This document shows, one piece after another, positions 17,660-25,833 of a DNA stretch of 64,000 bases. The translations under genes were made by a program, and so were the position numbers. Within the stretch, counting starts at the first letter, position 1. Each line of letters opens with the position of its first letter. The notes under the pieces are model-generated. The model saw nothing but the letters and a program-made list of their open reading frames with translations. It did no database searches and was not told the DNA's origin. This DNA is from Marinobacterium stanieri (lineage in GTDB: Bacteria; Pseudomonadota; Gammaproteobacteria; Pseudomonadales; Balneatricaceae). The stretch is from the NCBI RefSeq assembly GCF_900155945.1, contig NZ_FTMN01000004.1:248001-312000 (forward strand), written 5' to 3'.

Positions 17660-18976
17660 TCAGCGGCCGGACGCACGCATGTTCTGCACGCTGAACTTGT
17701 CCACCGGGCTACGCTCTGGATCTACAATACCCTTGAACTGACCGGTGGTGCAGTGATTGGCCTGGATGTCGATCATGGTGAAGGAGTCATCGATGGAAAC
17801 ACCGGTGCCCTTGTTTACCGGCAGGTGGTGGTCCGGGTGAGACTGGCCGATGGTCCAGCTCTTCCACATGTCACCCTTGCGGTCATAGGTGATATTGCGC
17901 GGAATGATGAAGGTCTGCGCATCCATATAGTGCTGACGCTTGCTGATTGGATGGTTCGGGTCTACCGGCTCGGATTCAACCACATACACCTTACGCAGCT
18001 GCCAGGTGATCTCCGGGAAACAGCCACCCTGGCCACCAAAAGCAACCACCTGATAGCCATCATCATCCTGATGCGTTTCCGTATCCAGCACCATATCGTT
18101 GTGGTTATACATCGGCATCAGCAGATGTTTGGTGCCCTTGTAGGTCCACTTCATATCCGAGATTCGACCGTTGTAGCCCTCGAAATCCTCGATCATGACA
18201 TCGGTGCCCAGGAAGGCGTCGGTGGTCTGGCCGGATGAAAGACGACGCACTCGGCGCTGGAAGCCCAGGTAGAGGTAGGCGTTATCCACCTTGGTGTCAT
18301 CCTCGAAGCGGTGGATCAGCAGCTGGGTGTTCTTCACGTCAAACGGCTCCAGCACCTGAACATAGATGCCACGGAACAGTTCGGAGGGGTTGGGCGTAAT
18401 CGCCGGGTAAGGCTCCTGAGACGTACGGTGGGTGAAGTTCAGGAAGTGGAAGTTCATCTTGATGGTCCGTTCCTTATTGCCGGACTCCATATCGCGCATG
18501 GTCCAGTAGAACGGCATGATGGCGGCCGAGTCACCCCAGTTGTAGCCATACTTGTAGTTCCAGGCCAGCTTCTCCCCTGCCCGTGGATCATCCATGGAGG
18601 GTTCAGCCGGGAAAGGACGACCGGCAATAGTGTCGGAGATTTCCCCATGCTCGGCGCCCAATTGCACATCAGCGGAATACTTGCGGGTGGCTTCGATATA
18701 GCTCGGGTGCAGTGCGAAGTCGGTAGTTTCGCCCACCTTGATCTCGGTATCGCCGTTCTTGACGAACATGTACATGGCGGGATCCAGCACATCCTTGAAC
18801 TGCTCCACATTGCCCTGGTTGATCACCATGCCGGCTTTCAGCCCGGTAAACTCAGGTGTGCCCTTAGCATATGGAAAGAAGGATTCCTGAATGATCTCTT
18901 CTGATACCTCGGCCGCCTGAGCACCGGTCGCCAGCGTGAGCGCAATGGCAGCGGACAGCAGTGTTTTCTTCAACAT
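17660..18976 (-). CDS. DUF1329 family exported protein
   Basis: A 438-residue protein with a clear signal peptide (MLKKTLLSAAIALTLATGAQA). It has the LolB/outer-membrane-lipoprotein-sorting-like pattern of DUF1329: an N-terminal segment GLKAGMVINQGNVEQFKDVL near residue 45, LFRGIYVQVLEPFDVKNTQLLIHRF-type strands mid-protein and the aromatic-rich C-terminal half. Such proteins regularly travel with DUF1302 and MMPL genes in aromatic or steroid degradation clusters, probably as a periplasmic partner in moving hydrophobic compounds. It is last in the operon, with a terminator 30 bp downstream. Function unproven. Confidence 0.85.
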   Translation of the reverse strand: MLKKTLLSAAIALTLATGAQAAEVSEEIIQESFFPYAKGTPEFTGLKAGMVINQGNVEQFKDVLDPAMYMFVKNGDTEIKVGETTDFALHPSYIEATRKYSADVQLGAEHGEISDTIAGRPFPAEPSMDDPRAGEKLAWNYKYGYNWGDSAAIMPFYWTMRDMESGNKERTIKMNFHFLNFTHRTSQEPYPAITPNPSELFRGIYVQVLEPFDVKNTQLLIHRFEDDTKVDNAYLYLGFQRRVRRLSSGQTTDAFLGTDVMIEDFEGYNGRISDMKWTYKGTKHLLMPMYNHNDMVLDTETHQDDDGYQVVAFGGQGGCFPEITWQLRKVYVVESEPVDPNHPISKRQHYMDAQTFIIPRNITYDRKGDMWKSWTIGQSHPDHHLPVNKGTGVSIDDSFTMIDIQANHCTTGQFKGIVDPERSPVDKFSVQNMRASGR

Positions 18977-18987
18977 GATAGTTTTCC

Positions 18988-18995
18988 TTATTATT
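18988..18995 (-). promoter_or_regulatory. AAnAAnAA motif before DUF1329 gene
   Basis: AATAATAA on the minus strand, 11 nt before the start codon, overlapping the ribosome-site region. Candidate Crc/Hfq target. Confidence 0.4.
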
Positions 18996-19017
18996 TCTCT
19001 TATTCGAAACGGGATTA

Positions 19018-20670
19018 TCAGAAGCTGTATCGAACGGTGAACTGGAGCTCGTCTTCATCATTGGCCACACCGATGGGGCCATTGGTGAAGCGGGCCAGCG
19101 GCTCGTACTGAGGTGACGAATCGCCAAAGGCACCGGCCACACCCCAGGGGAAGCGCTCGTTGCCGCCGGTCTTGAAGTTCAGACCCAGGTTGAACATCCA
19201 GTGGTTATCCGGCGTCCAGGAGATGCTGGGCGCATAGACGGTGGACTCAGCTGCAAAGTCGTGCGCCACAATCAGCTGCGGACTCAGGCGATTGTTCTTG
19301 TAGAAGCCCTTGAACAGCACAGTGGCGATCCAGTTGTCTTCGTCGTTGGGCATATCCACTTCATGCTCGAGGATGTGTTCACCGAACAGCTGGGTGGAGA
19401 GCAGGAAAGCACTGCGTGTGCCCAGTTCAGGGATGATGATGTTCTTGTCGAAACCGATCACGTAACGCAGCATGTCGGTTTCCTTGTGACCGTTGAGGTC
19501 ACGCGGCATCTCTTCCCCCTCGGTATAGGCCATCTCCAGACGCCAGACCGCATCCATGTTCATGGAGTAGTAATCGATGGAGCCGCCCAGCAGGTTCACC
19601 CGCGGGAATTTGATATCAAACACACCATCCACCGCCGGCACACCGGCACCCGGAGCCAGTTCGCGGAAGTGCAGTGAAGGCAGCTGTTGGCGATAGGTCA
19701 GCGCGTTCAAAGAGAAAGTCGCATCACCATAAACCCCTTCCCATTTAACCCCCAGCTGGGTGTTGGCCAGGCTCCAGTCCGGGTCTTCCACATCATGAAT
19801 AATCGGTACCGGCTGGCTGTAGGGTCCATTGGGAATCAGCTGCAGGTTGGCTGACGAGGAGAAGAAACAGCCCGCATCCAGAATGCGGTAGGACTGACCA
19901 CAGGTGCCCAGGTTGTTGGGACGGAACTTGTCGAAGTTCCACACCAGCGACAGGTTGGAGTCGTCAAACACCATGTTCGGCCCCATGCGCCACTCGGCCG
20001 TCAGCATCCATTGGGGGATACGGATATCTTCCAGCTCGTCGTAGATGTTGTGACGGGAGTAATCCACCGGGTTGATTACATCCAGTACGCGGAACAGGTC
20101 GGTCTTGCCCCAGACCACCTGCTGTTTACCCAGACGGAAGCTGAGCACATCGCCATTGTCCAGCTGCTTGTCAGCACTCAGGTAAAGCTCACGGATAAAA
20201 TCGAGGCGGTCATTGAACTCCGGAAAACGAGCATCGTTTTCATCATGATCCATGTACCCGTCCAGGTTGTTACACAGGGTCGGGTCATTATCACAGGGGA
20301 AGGACACACCGGGTGTCAGCACCGCCGTGGAGGTGTCCTGGCCATGCCAGTTCTGCCCCAGATAATCGTGCCCGGCATCCTTGCCAAACTCGTCATCATT
20401 CAGATCGTAGACGCCATCATAGGTGCCACGCAGTACGCCGTTGAGCTGCAGCGTACGGAAGGTATCGGATTTGAACTTGGTCTCGAACTCCGCCTGCCCG
20501 GTGTTACGGAACTTGGAAATCCCCACTCCATCGCGGTAGTAGGTGGCGTTCTCGACATAGCCCGCCCAGGTGGTGTCGGCAGCCGCTGCCGGCATGGCTA
20601 TGCCGGTGCCCAATGCAGCAGCAATGCCCAGCGCGAGATGATTGAATGTCGTTGTTATTGTTTTCGACAT
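19018..20670 (-). CDS. DUF1302 family outer-membrane protein
   Basis: A 550-residue protein with signal peptide ending ...MPAAAA and then alternating strand-forming segments throughout, ending in a terminal aromatic residue (QFTVRYSF), as for an outer-membrane beta-barrel. It contains LSFRLGKQQVVWGKTDLFRV near residue 180, a typical DUF1302 stretch. It is likely the outer-membrane channel of the four-gene system, passing hydrophobic aromatics across the outer membrane. The codons just after the start carry AACAATAACAAC, a Crc/Hfq-like site. The next gene upstream, the MMPL pump, ends 19 bp before it. Confidence 0.85.
   Translation of the reverse strand: MSKTITTTFNHLALGIAAALGTGIAMPAAAADTTWAGYVENATYYRDGVGISKFRNTGQAEFETKFKSDTFRTLQLNGVLRGTYDGVYDLNDDEFGKDAGHDYLGQNWHGQDTSTAVLTPGVSFPCDNDPTLCNNLDGYMDHDENDARFPEFNDRLDFIRELYLSADKQLDNGDVLSFRLGKQQVVWGKTDLFRVLDVINPVDYSRHNIYDELEDIRIPQWMLTAEWRMGPNMVFDDSNLSLVWNFDKFRPNNLGTCGQSYRILDAGCFFSSSANLQLIPNGPYSQPVPIIHDVEDPDWSLANTQLGVKWEGVYGDATFSLNALTYRQQLPSLHFRELAPGAGVPAVDGVFDIKFPRVNLLGGSIDYYSMNMDAVWRLEMAYTEGEEMPRDLNGHKETDMLRYVIGFDKNIIIPELGTRSAFLLSTQLFGEHILEHEVDMPNDEDNWIATVLFKGFYKNNRLSPQLIVAHDFAAESTVYAPSISWTPDNHWMFNLGLNFKTGGNERFPWGVAGAFGDSSPQYEPLARFTNGPIGVANDEDELQFTVRYSF
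20651..20662 (-). promoter_or_regulatory. AAnAAnAA motifs within the first codons of the DUF1302 gene
   Basis: AACAATAACAAC on the minus strand spans codons 3-7. Two overlapping AAnAAnAA matches. Confidence 0.4.
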
Positions 20671-20689
20671 GGGTCTGGCCTCTTGTGGT

Positions 20690-23185
20690 TTAAGCCTTGG
20701 TTGTCATGACAAGGGAAGACTCGGCTTCCGGTTCTTTTTCGGGTTCGTTATCCACAGCGCCCTTGCCTCTCGGCTGGCCAGTCGAGGTTTCAGCATCGGC
20801 GTGGATCACACCGTCCTCGTCGGCGTAGGCCGCGCAGATGAATTTGGGTTTGAACACCAGCACCCAGCTGGGCACCAGCAACATGGCAGCGGCGCCGTTG
20901 AGCACCACCATGACAATGAGTAGCAACGCCGCTTCCGCCTGGAAGCGCAGGTCGGACAACACCACCCACATGACGATGCCGGCGATCAGGGTGATGGCGG
21001 TAAAGCTGACCGCCAGACCGGTGGTACGGATGGCACGGCGCACCGACGCGAGCAGATCTCCCAGCGCCACCATTTCGGAGCGGATGCGGTCCATCATGTA
21101 GATCGAGTAGTCGATACCGATCCCCACGCCCACGGCGATGATTGGCACGGTATTGGAGTTGATGCCCATGCCGCTCAGGCCCATGTAGGCGTAGGTCAGC
21201 GTGGTGGCGAACAGCATGGCGCCGAACATCATGGTTCCGGCCATGAGGGAGGTGTAGAAGAAGGTGACCATGAAGAAGATCAGCAGGAACACCAGCGGCA
21301 GCACCCAAAGGTTGGTCTCGAACGCTGCTTCGTTCTGTGAGGCGATAACACCGATGGTGCCGCCGGCCAGACGGATGGTCAGCCCTTCCACCTTGCCCTC
21401 GTTCTCGGCGATCCACTGCTTGGCGGTATGAATGGCGCGGCGGATGGTCTCGCCCTGATGATCCTTGTAATAGAACACCAGGTTAGCCACACGCTCATCG
21501 CTGTCGATGAACTCCTTCAGCGCGCCCGGAATCGGGTTGGACATCATGTAGGTGAACATCAGACCACCGGCATAGAGCGGATCATCCGGAATCTGCGCCC
21601 AACGTGGGTCGTTGTTGTGCAGCAGACGGTTCACCTGCTTCACCAGATCGGGAATGCCCTTGGCACCGCCGACACCCGGATCAAGCAGCATGTGACGTTC
21701 CAGATCCGCCAGCGCCTTGAGGACTTCCGGTCGTTTGATACCGCCCTTCTCGTCTGTTTCGGCGACGATGTACATTTCCTCGGAGCCCGGGAAGCTGTCG
21801 TTGATCGCCTTGGAGGACAGGTTGTAATCGTGGTCCTGATAGAGGATGGGTGACCCCGGTTCAGACTCGCCGATCACCACATGGGAGGAGAAATAGAAAC
21901 CGCCGCAGAGCAACAGCGCCGCAATGCCCAGCGCCCTCTTCGCCGCCTTCTCGCCACTGATCAGGTCGGCACAGACGTAGCCCACGTTGCGGAACAGGTT
22001 GTGCTTGATGCTGGTGTTCTTCGGCTTGGGCAGCACCGACAGCAGCAGCGGTACGGCCAGCAACACGGTGATGATGATGCTCAGCGCCCAGATGGAGGCG
22101 TAGTGCGCCAGCTTGGTATTAAGTGGGATGGAGCCGATGGCGATCAACAGCAGGCCGATGGCATCGGACACCACACCCAGACTGCCGGGGCGGAACAGGC
22201 TTTCGAACGTCAGCCGCGCCGCCTGATGATGGTCATCATGGGTGTTCAACTCCAGATAGTAGCGCTCTACCAGCTGGATGCCATGGGACATGGCACGGGC
22301 CGAGATCAGGAATGGGATCACCAGGCTCAGCGGATCCAGGTTATAGCCGAACATGGAGATGATGCCGATACCCCAGATCGAGGAGACGATTACACCGGCC
22401 AGCGGAATGAATATGCCGTAGGCCTTGCGGAAGTAGAACACCAGCAGGGACAGCATGATGAGTGCCGTGAACAGGAAGATCTCTATGATCTGATCCAGAT
22501 ACTGGTAGGCCCACCCCACCAGCATCGGCTGGCCGGTCACATGGATTTTCACGCCATCAGCCGCTTCCAGCTCACGCATCTGCTGGATGTGCTCATAGGT
22601 GGCGGCGTAATCCAGCTTGCCTTCAATCAGCTGTGCCTTGACCAGCGCCATGTGCAGATCAGGACTGACCAGAGGCCCCAGCACTCGTGGATCTGCGCCC
22701 ACATCCTTGCGCAGCTGATCCAGCTGAGAATTGCTGAGATCGGTGTGCTCAGGGTTGTAGTAAGGCTCGGAGTTGACGTTGCCTTCAGGTGTCAGCCACA
22801 CCTTGCGCGAGTTGCGGTGAGTCACACTGGTGACCAGGTTATGGTCCACCCCCGGCAAAGAGTCCACCGACTGGGTGATGCGGTGAATCCGCGCCAGCGC
22901 CTCGTTGTCGAAGATGTCGTGCTCGGTGAACTCGACCCCGACAATGATCACGTTGGCACCGCCGAACGACTCCTTGATGTCGTTATGCAGCTCGATGTAT
23001 GGATGCGTCTGCGGCAACAGGTCGGCAAAGTCCGAGTACATCTTCACGCCGGGAATCTGGGCCGCAAACCAGATCGTCGCCAGCAAGATCAGGGACAGGA
23101 TGATTTTGGGATAGTTGAACAGCTTCTGGTCGAGGCTGTGCAACCAGTGCGTGGCCTTATGGGCACTGGCAGATCGTTTATCCAT
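20690..23185 (-). CDS. MMPL/RND superfamily transporter
   Basis: An 831-residue inner-membrane protein with a duplicated RND topology: TM1 near residues 30-46, a large periplasmic loop, five clustered TMs at 235-400, a second loop, and six more TMs from about 640. The second membrane half has IAVGVGIGIDYSIYMMDRIR near residue 700, typical of the MMPL/HpnN group. Such pumps use the proton gradient to move hydrophobic molecules. Here it is the engine of the system with the Ycf48-like, DUF1302 and DUF1329 proteins. Direction and substrate are unknown. The acidic C-terminal tail is cytoplasmic. Confidence 0.88.
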   Translation of the reverse strand: MDKRSASAHKATHWLHSLDQKLFNYPKIILSLILLATIWFAAQIPGVKMYSDFADLLPQTHPYIELHNDIKESFGGANVIIVGVEFTEHDIFDNEALARIHRITQSVDSLPGVDHNLVTSVTHRNSRKVWLTPEGNVNSEPYYNPEHTDLSNSQLDQLRKDVGADPRVLGPLVSPDLHMALVKAQLIEGKLDYAATYEHIQQMRELEAADGVKIHVTGQPMLVGWAYQYLDQIIEIFLFTALIMLSLLVFYFRKAYGIFIPLAGVIVSSIWGIGIISMFGYNLDPLSLVIPFLISARAMSHGIQLVERYYLELNTHDDHHQAARLTFESLFRPGSLGVVSDAIGLLLIAIGSIPLNTKLAHYASIWALSIIITVLLAVPLLLSVLPKPKNTSIKHNLFRNVGYVCADLISGEKAAKRALGIAALLLCGGFYFSSHVVIGESEPGSPILYQDHDYNLSSKAINDSFPGSEEMYIVAETDEKGGIKRPEVLKALADLERHMLLDPGVGGAKGIPDLVKQVNRLLHNNDPRWAQIPDDPLYAGGLMFTYMMSNPIPGALKEFIDSDERVANLVFYYKDHQGETIRRAIHTAKQWIAENEGKVEGLTIRLAGGTIGVIASQNEAAFETNLWVLPLVFLLIFFMVTFFYTSLMAGTMMFGAMLFATTLTYAYMGLSGMGINSNTVPIIAVGVGIGIDYSIYMMDRIRSEMVALGDLLASVRRAIRTTGLAVSFTAITLIAGIVMWVVLSDLRFQAEAALLLIVMVVLNGAAAMLLVPSWVLVFKPKFICAAYADEDGVIHADAETSTGQPRGKGAVDNEPEKEPEAESSLVMTTKA

Positions 23186-23200
23186 GATAGAACCGTCGTG

Positions 23201-23211
23201 TTGTTATTATT
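23201..23211 (-). promoter_or_regulatory. AAnAAnAA motifs before the MMPL gene
   Basis: Overlapping AATAATAA and AATAACAA on the minus strand, 15-25 nt before the MMPL start and overlapping the stop of the previous gene. Candidate Crc/Hfq target. Confidence 0.4.
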
Positions 23212-24226
23212 GGATCGGCAGCGACATCAGCGTGCCGTTGCCACCGGCAATCAGCAGCTCGCCACTGGCCTGCTCGGCTGCAGAGCGCAGCCAGACCGGC
23301 AAGGCCGGCGCGTCCACTTGCTCCCAGCGCTCTGCACCGCGGGACAGCACCGTACCGTTCTCGCCCAATGCAAACAGCCCGGCCGAGGTATCGGCAATGC
23401 CATACAGCGGCGCGGCCACCGGCGTGCGCTCGGTCTGCCAGCTTTGTCCTCCGTCGCGGGTCTGCAGAATCATGCCGTCCAGCCCGACCACCCAACCCTG
23501 CTCACGGGAACGGAAATGGGCCGCCTGGGGATAAAAATCATTGGGGATATAATCGAGGGGCTGCCAGTTTTGACCGCCGTCGTCTGTGCGTACCACCAGC
23601 CCAAACTCGCCGGTGGCGTAGGCTGTCTGCTGATCCAGAAACTGGATCGAGGTCAGCATGGCGTCTTCGTTGAGGCTGGTTTCGCTCCAGTTGGCACCAC
23701 CATCACGACTGACCATCAGGGTGGAAAAGCTGCCCACTGCCCAGTAGCTGCCATCGGGTGCGCAGGTGGCATCAAGCAGATTTTCCGGGGTCGGCAAATC
23801 GGACTTGCGCCACTGGCGGACATCCTCATCGCTGACCCACAACTGGCGTTCAAAACTCAGGGCGATCAGCGAGCCATCCGGGCAGGCATCCACATCAATC
23901 AAATTGGGAGCACCATCTAACGTATGTCGCTGCCACTTGCTTCCGGCATCAGGGCGCGTCAGAACCAGTCCGGCGTTGCCCACGGCAACCTGCACCTGGT
24001 CGGTTACAACCAGCGACTGAATCTGGTCGGTTCGGCGTATGGGTTTTTCCAGCTCCTGCTCGACACCTGACAGGTTTAGCGGGGCTTCGCAGGCGCTGAG
24101 GAGAAAAGCACATCCGCCCAGCGCCAGTGCCCGTGACAGGCGTCGAGGCAGATGAGCGGCATTCGTTCGGGACAGGCACGCATGCGTGCGGCTGCCGTTG
24201 AGGTCTACTGCTTGTGGTTTCATCAT
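23207..24226 (-). CDS. Ycf48-like beta-propeller lipoprotein
   Basis: A 339-residue protein with an N-terminal basic region and lipobox (LLSAC) near residue 46, so probably membrane-anchored in the periplasm. The mature part has repeated BNR/Ycf48 blades, each with a hydrophobic strand then DGGxNWxxxx (SRDGGANWSETS, RTDDGGQNWQPLDY, TRDGGQSWQTERT). It is the first gene of the operon driven by the sigma-54 site at 24278. Ycf48-like proteins recur beside MMPL and DUF1302 genes; a chaperone or assembly role is plausible. The start is not certain because two ATGs are adjacent (24226 and 24223). Confidence 0.8.
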   Translation of the reverse strand: MMKPQAVDLNGSRTHACLSRTNAAHLPRRLSRALALGGCAFLLSACEAPLNLSGVEQELEKPIRRTDQIQSLVVTDQVQVAVGNAGLVLTRPDAGSKWQRHTLDGAPNLIDVDACPDGSLIALSFERQLWVSDEDVRQWRKSDLPTPENLLDATCAPDGSYWAVGSFSTLMVSRDGGANWSETSLNEDAMLTSIQFLDQQTAYATGEFGLVVRTDDGGQNWQPLDYIPNDFYPQAAHFRSREQGWVVGLDGMILQTRDGGQSWQTERTPVAAPLYGIADTSAGLFALGENGTVLSRGAERWEQVDAPALPVWLRSAAEQASGELLIAGGNGTLMSLPIQ

Positions 24227-24237
24227 TTGTTGTTCTT
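24227..24237 (-). promoter_or_regulatory. AAnAAnAA motifs before the Ycf48-like gene
   Basis: AAGAACAACAA on the minus strand directly abuts the first ATG, giving AAGAACAA and AACAACAA matches. Candidate Crc/Hfq target. Confidence 0.45.
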
Positions 24238-24277
24238 CTGGATGAATGGGCACGTATGTTCGGCTTCATGCAGATAG

Positions 24278-24293
24278 AGCAACGGTTGTGCCA
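24278..24293 (-). promoter_or_regulatory. Sigma-54 promoter of the Ycf48/MMPL/DUF1302/DUF1329 operon
   Basis: TGGCAC-AACCG-TTGCT on the minus strand has the -24 GG and -12 GC at the correct spacing, 52 bp before the start of the first gene. It matches the dmpK promoter at 33489 in 14 of 16 positions. Confidence 0.75.
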
Positions 24294-24413
24294 GAATTGA
24301 TCTGGCGCGTTTTGCAGACTATTTAAATCTTATTAAACAAACAGTTAGCGTAAAAAACAGAAAATCCGGCGATCGATAGATAGCGATGCACCTGCGCAGA
24401 TCATTAAACCGGA

Positions 24414-24430
24414 TTGATCAAATCATCAAA
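24414..24430. promoter_or_regulatory. Candidate DmpR-type upstream activator site
   Basis: TTGATCAAATCATCAAA is an inverted repeat (TTGAT-N6-ATCAA) about 120 bp upstream of the sigma-54 promoter at 24278. It resembles the sites upstream of dmpK (33640-33689). The rest of the 24227-24542 gap shows no gene. Confidence 0.55.
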
Positions 24431-24542
24431 GTCTTTATGGGTATTTGCGCAAATCATGAAGGCAGATCCAAAGGTCGCCTTGCCTGAGCTTTGCCTAAGC
24501 AGCAAGATGACGGCCACTGGTTATCTCAAACAAGGAGGTCTT

Positions 24543-25274
24543 GTGATACCCGCCCTCAAATTTACCCTGAAACGCTGGATCATCTATTCAGCCATAACCT
24601 CGCTGCTTCTCGTCATTCTGAGCTATGCCCGTTCAAGCGGTGAAGATTACTCGGCCTTGTATACAGTGTTGGTTTCCTTTGGGCTCTGGGCTCTATATAC
24701 ACCACGCTGGTTTTTCCCTTATTACCTGGCCTACAGGCAACAGCAGCATCAAAACCGTCATACGGTAAGACTGGAGGGACTTTCGACCCATGATACCGCT
24801 CGGTTCCTTTATCGCCCGTCTCTGACGATGCGCATCACCCCACTCGTATGCGGTCTGGTCTCGGCCATTCTGTGCATGCAAATTTGGTCTGTGCTGGGGG
24901 ACTATCAACAGGCAGGTGATCATGACAACACTTGGCTCATGCTGGCTCTGGCCGTTTCAGCGCTGGTCAGCCTTGCAATGGCAGTCCTCTTCATCCGCCT
25001 TTGGCATGTTGCCCTGTCAGGGCCCGGCGCCATTGTGGTCGGTCCTGACACAATCACCGCCCCACCCGGCTTTATGTCCGTGCATACCGAACAGCTCCGC
25101 ATCCAGTCGATTCAGCAGGTGGAGTGCAGCAAGCGGACCCTCAGGATAAGCGGTCGAGGCCTCGTACTGACGATCAGAAAGGATGGAATGTTGAACGCAG
25201 CGGAATTCGAGAAACTGGCTAACCTGCTGCGTATCCGCAAGTTTCAGCTGAGTGGGTCTACACCAGGCTGGTAG
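24543..25274 (+). CDS. Membrane protein of unknown function with C-terminal PH-like part
   Basis: I do not recognise this gene. The GTG start at 24543 has a near-perfect AAGGAGG site, which decides it over a frame extending to 24414. The 243-residue product has four hydrophobic segments (about residues 10-28, 40-65, 98-118 and 130-155) and a soluble C-terminal third (GPGAIVVGPDTITAPPGF, then short strands and a final helix) resembling bacterial PH-domain membrane proteins. It stands alone on the plus strand between the sigma-54 operon and a REP array, with no link to aromatic metabolism visible. Confidence 0.65.
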   Translation: MIPALKFTLKRWIIYSAITSLLLVILSYARSSGEDYSALYTVLVSFGLWALYTPRWFFPYYLAYRQQQHQNRHTVRLEGLSTHDTARFLYRPSLTMRITPLVCGLVSAILCMQIWSVLGDYQQAGDHDNTWLMLALAVSALVSLAMAVLFIRLWHVALSGPGAIVVGPDTITAPPGFMSVHTEQLRIQSIQQVECSKRTLRISGRGLVLTIRKDGMLNAAEFEKLANLLRIRKFQLSGSTPGW

Positions 25275-25297
25275 CCCCTCAGAACCTGATCAGAATT

Positions 25298-25620
25298 GTG
25301 GGAGCCTTCTATGCAGGAAATGCTATTCGCGCGCGGAGCGCGCTCCCACATTATGCGATGAGACATAATGCCTAGAATGGAGTCTAGATTAAAAATGTGG
25401 GAGCTCTCTCTGAGAGCGAAGGTTTTTCGTCCGCAGGAGCGGACCCCACAACACAGGGTGAGGGGTCATATCTGGTGGATTGTCATGCTGGAGATGTGGG
25501 AGCCCTTTCTGAGGGAGAAGATCTTTCGCGCGCGGAGCGCGCTCCCACAACAATACAGGGTTGAAGATGATATCTGGTGAGTTGTCATTATAAAGGTGTG
25601 GGAGCCCTCTCTGAGGGCGA
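25298..25620. repeat. REP array of about 100-bp units
   Basis: Four units begin with GTGGGAGC at 25298, 25397, 25496 and 25598 (spacing 99, 99, 102). The first three are about 52 bp long and end in a complementary CCCAC; inside are smaller hairpins (CTCTCTGAGAG, CGCGCGGAGCGCG). The last is a half unit ending near 25620. Spacers in the later units share ATATCTGGTG and TTGTCAT, so the unit was duplicated in tandem. No gene is visible in 25275-25833. Confidence 0.85.
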
Positions 25621-25833
25621 ATAACTTGCAGGCCCTCTGGAGATACACACAGCCCATGCCCCTCCACAGGGTGCGACTGTAGCACCCCAAAACCCAGCAT
25701 CAGTTATTTGCTTATTACATATTAGTCTTTACAGAACATTGATCCATAGCGGAAAAGAATTAGGATTGCCATCCTTCATTGGGCGCGTTCTGTTCCAGAC
25801 CTCCGCCCGTCGTAGTACCCAAGAGAACACCTC

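Noticed and set aside
21881-23920. A 679-residue plus-strand open frame opposite the MMPL and Ycf48-like genes
   Set aside because: Its translation is Gln/His/Arg-rich without family features and it mirrors the codons of two well-supported minus-strand genes; it is an antisense shadow.
24303-24316. Second sigma-54-like sequence (TGGCGC...TTGCA) on the plus strand near 24300
   Set aside because: The GG-to-GC spacing is two bases short and it does not point to a nearby gene in a useful way.
25298-25620. Regular repeats resembling a CRISPR array
   Set aside because: Units are long palindromes with related, partly conserved spacers and about 100-bp period, with no cas genes; these are REP elements.
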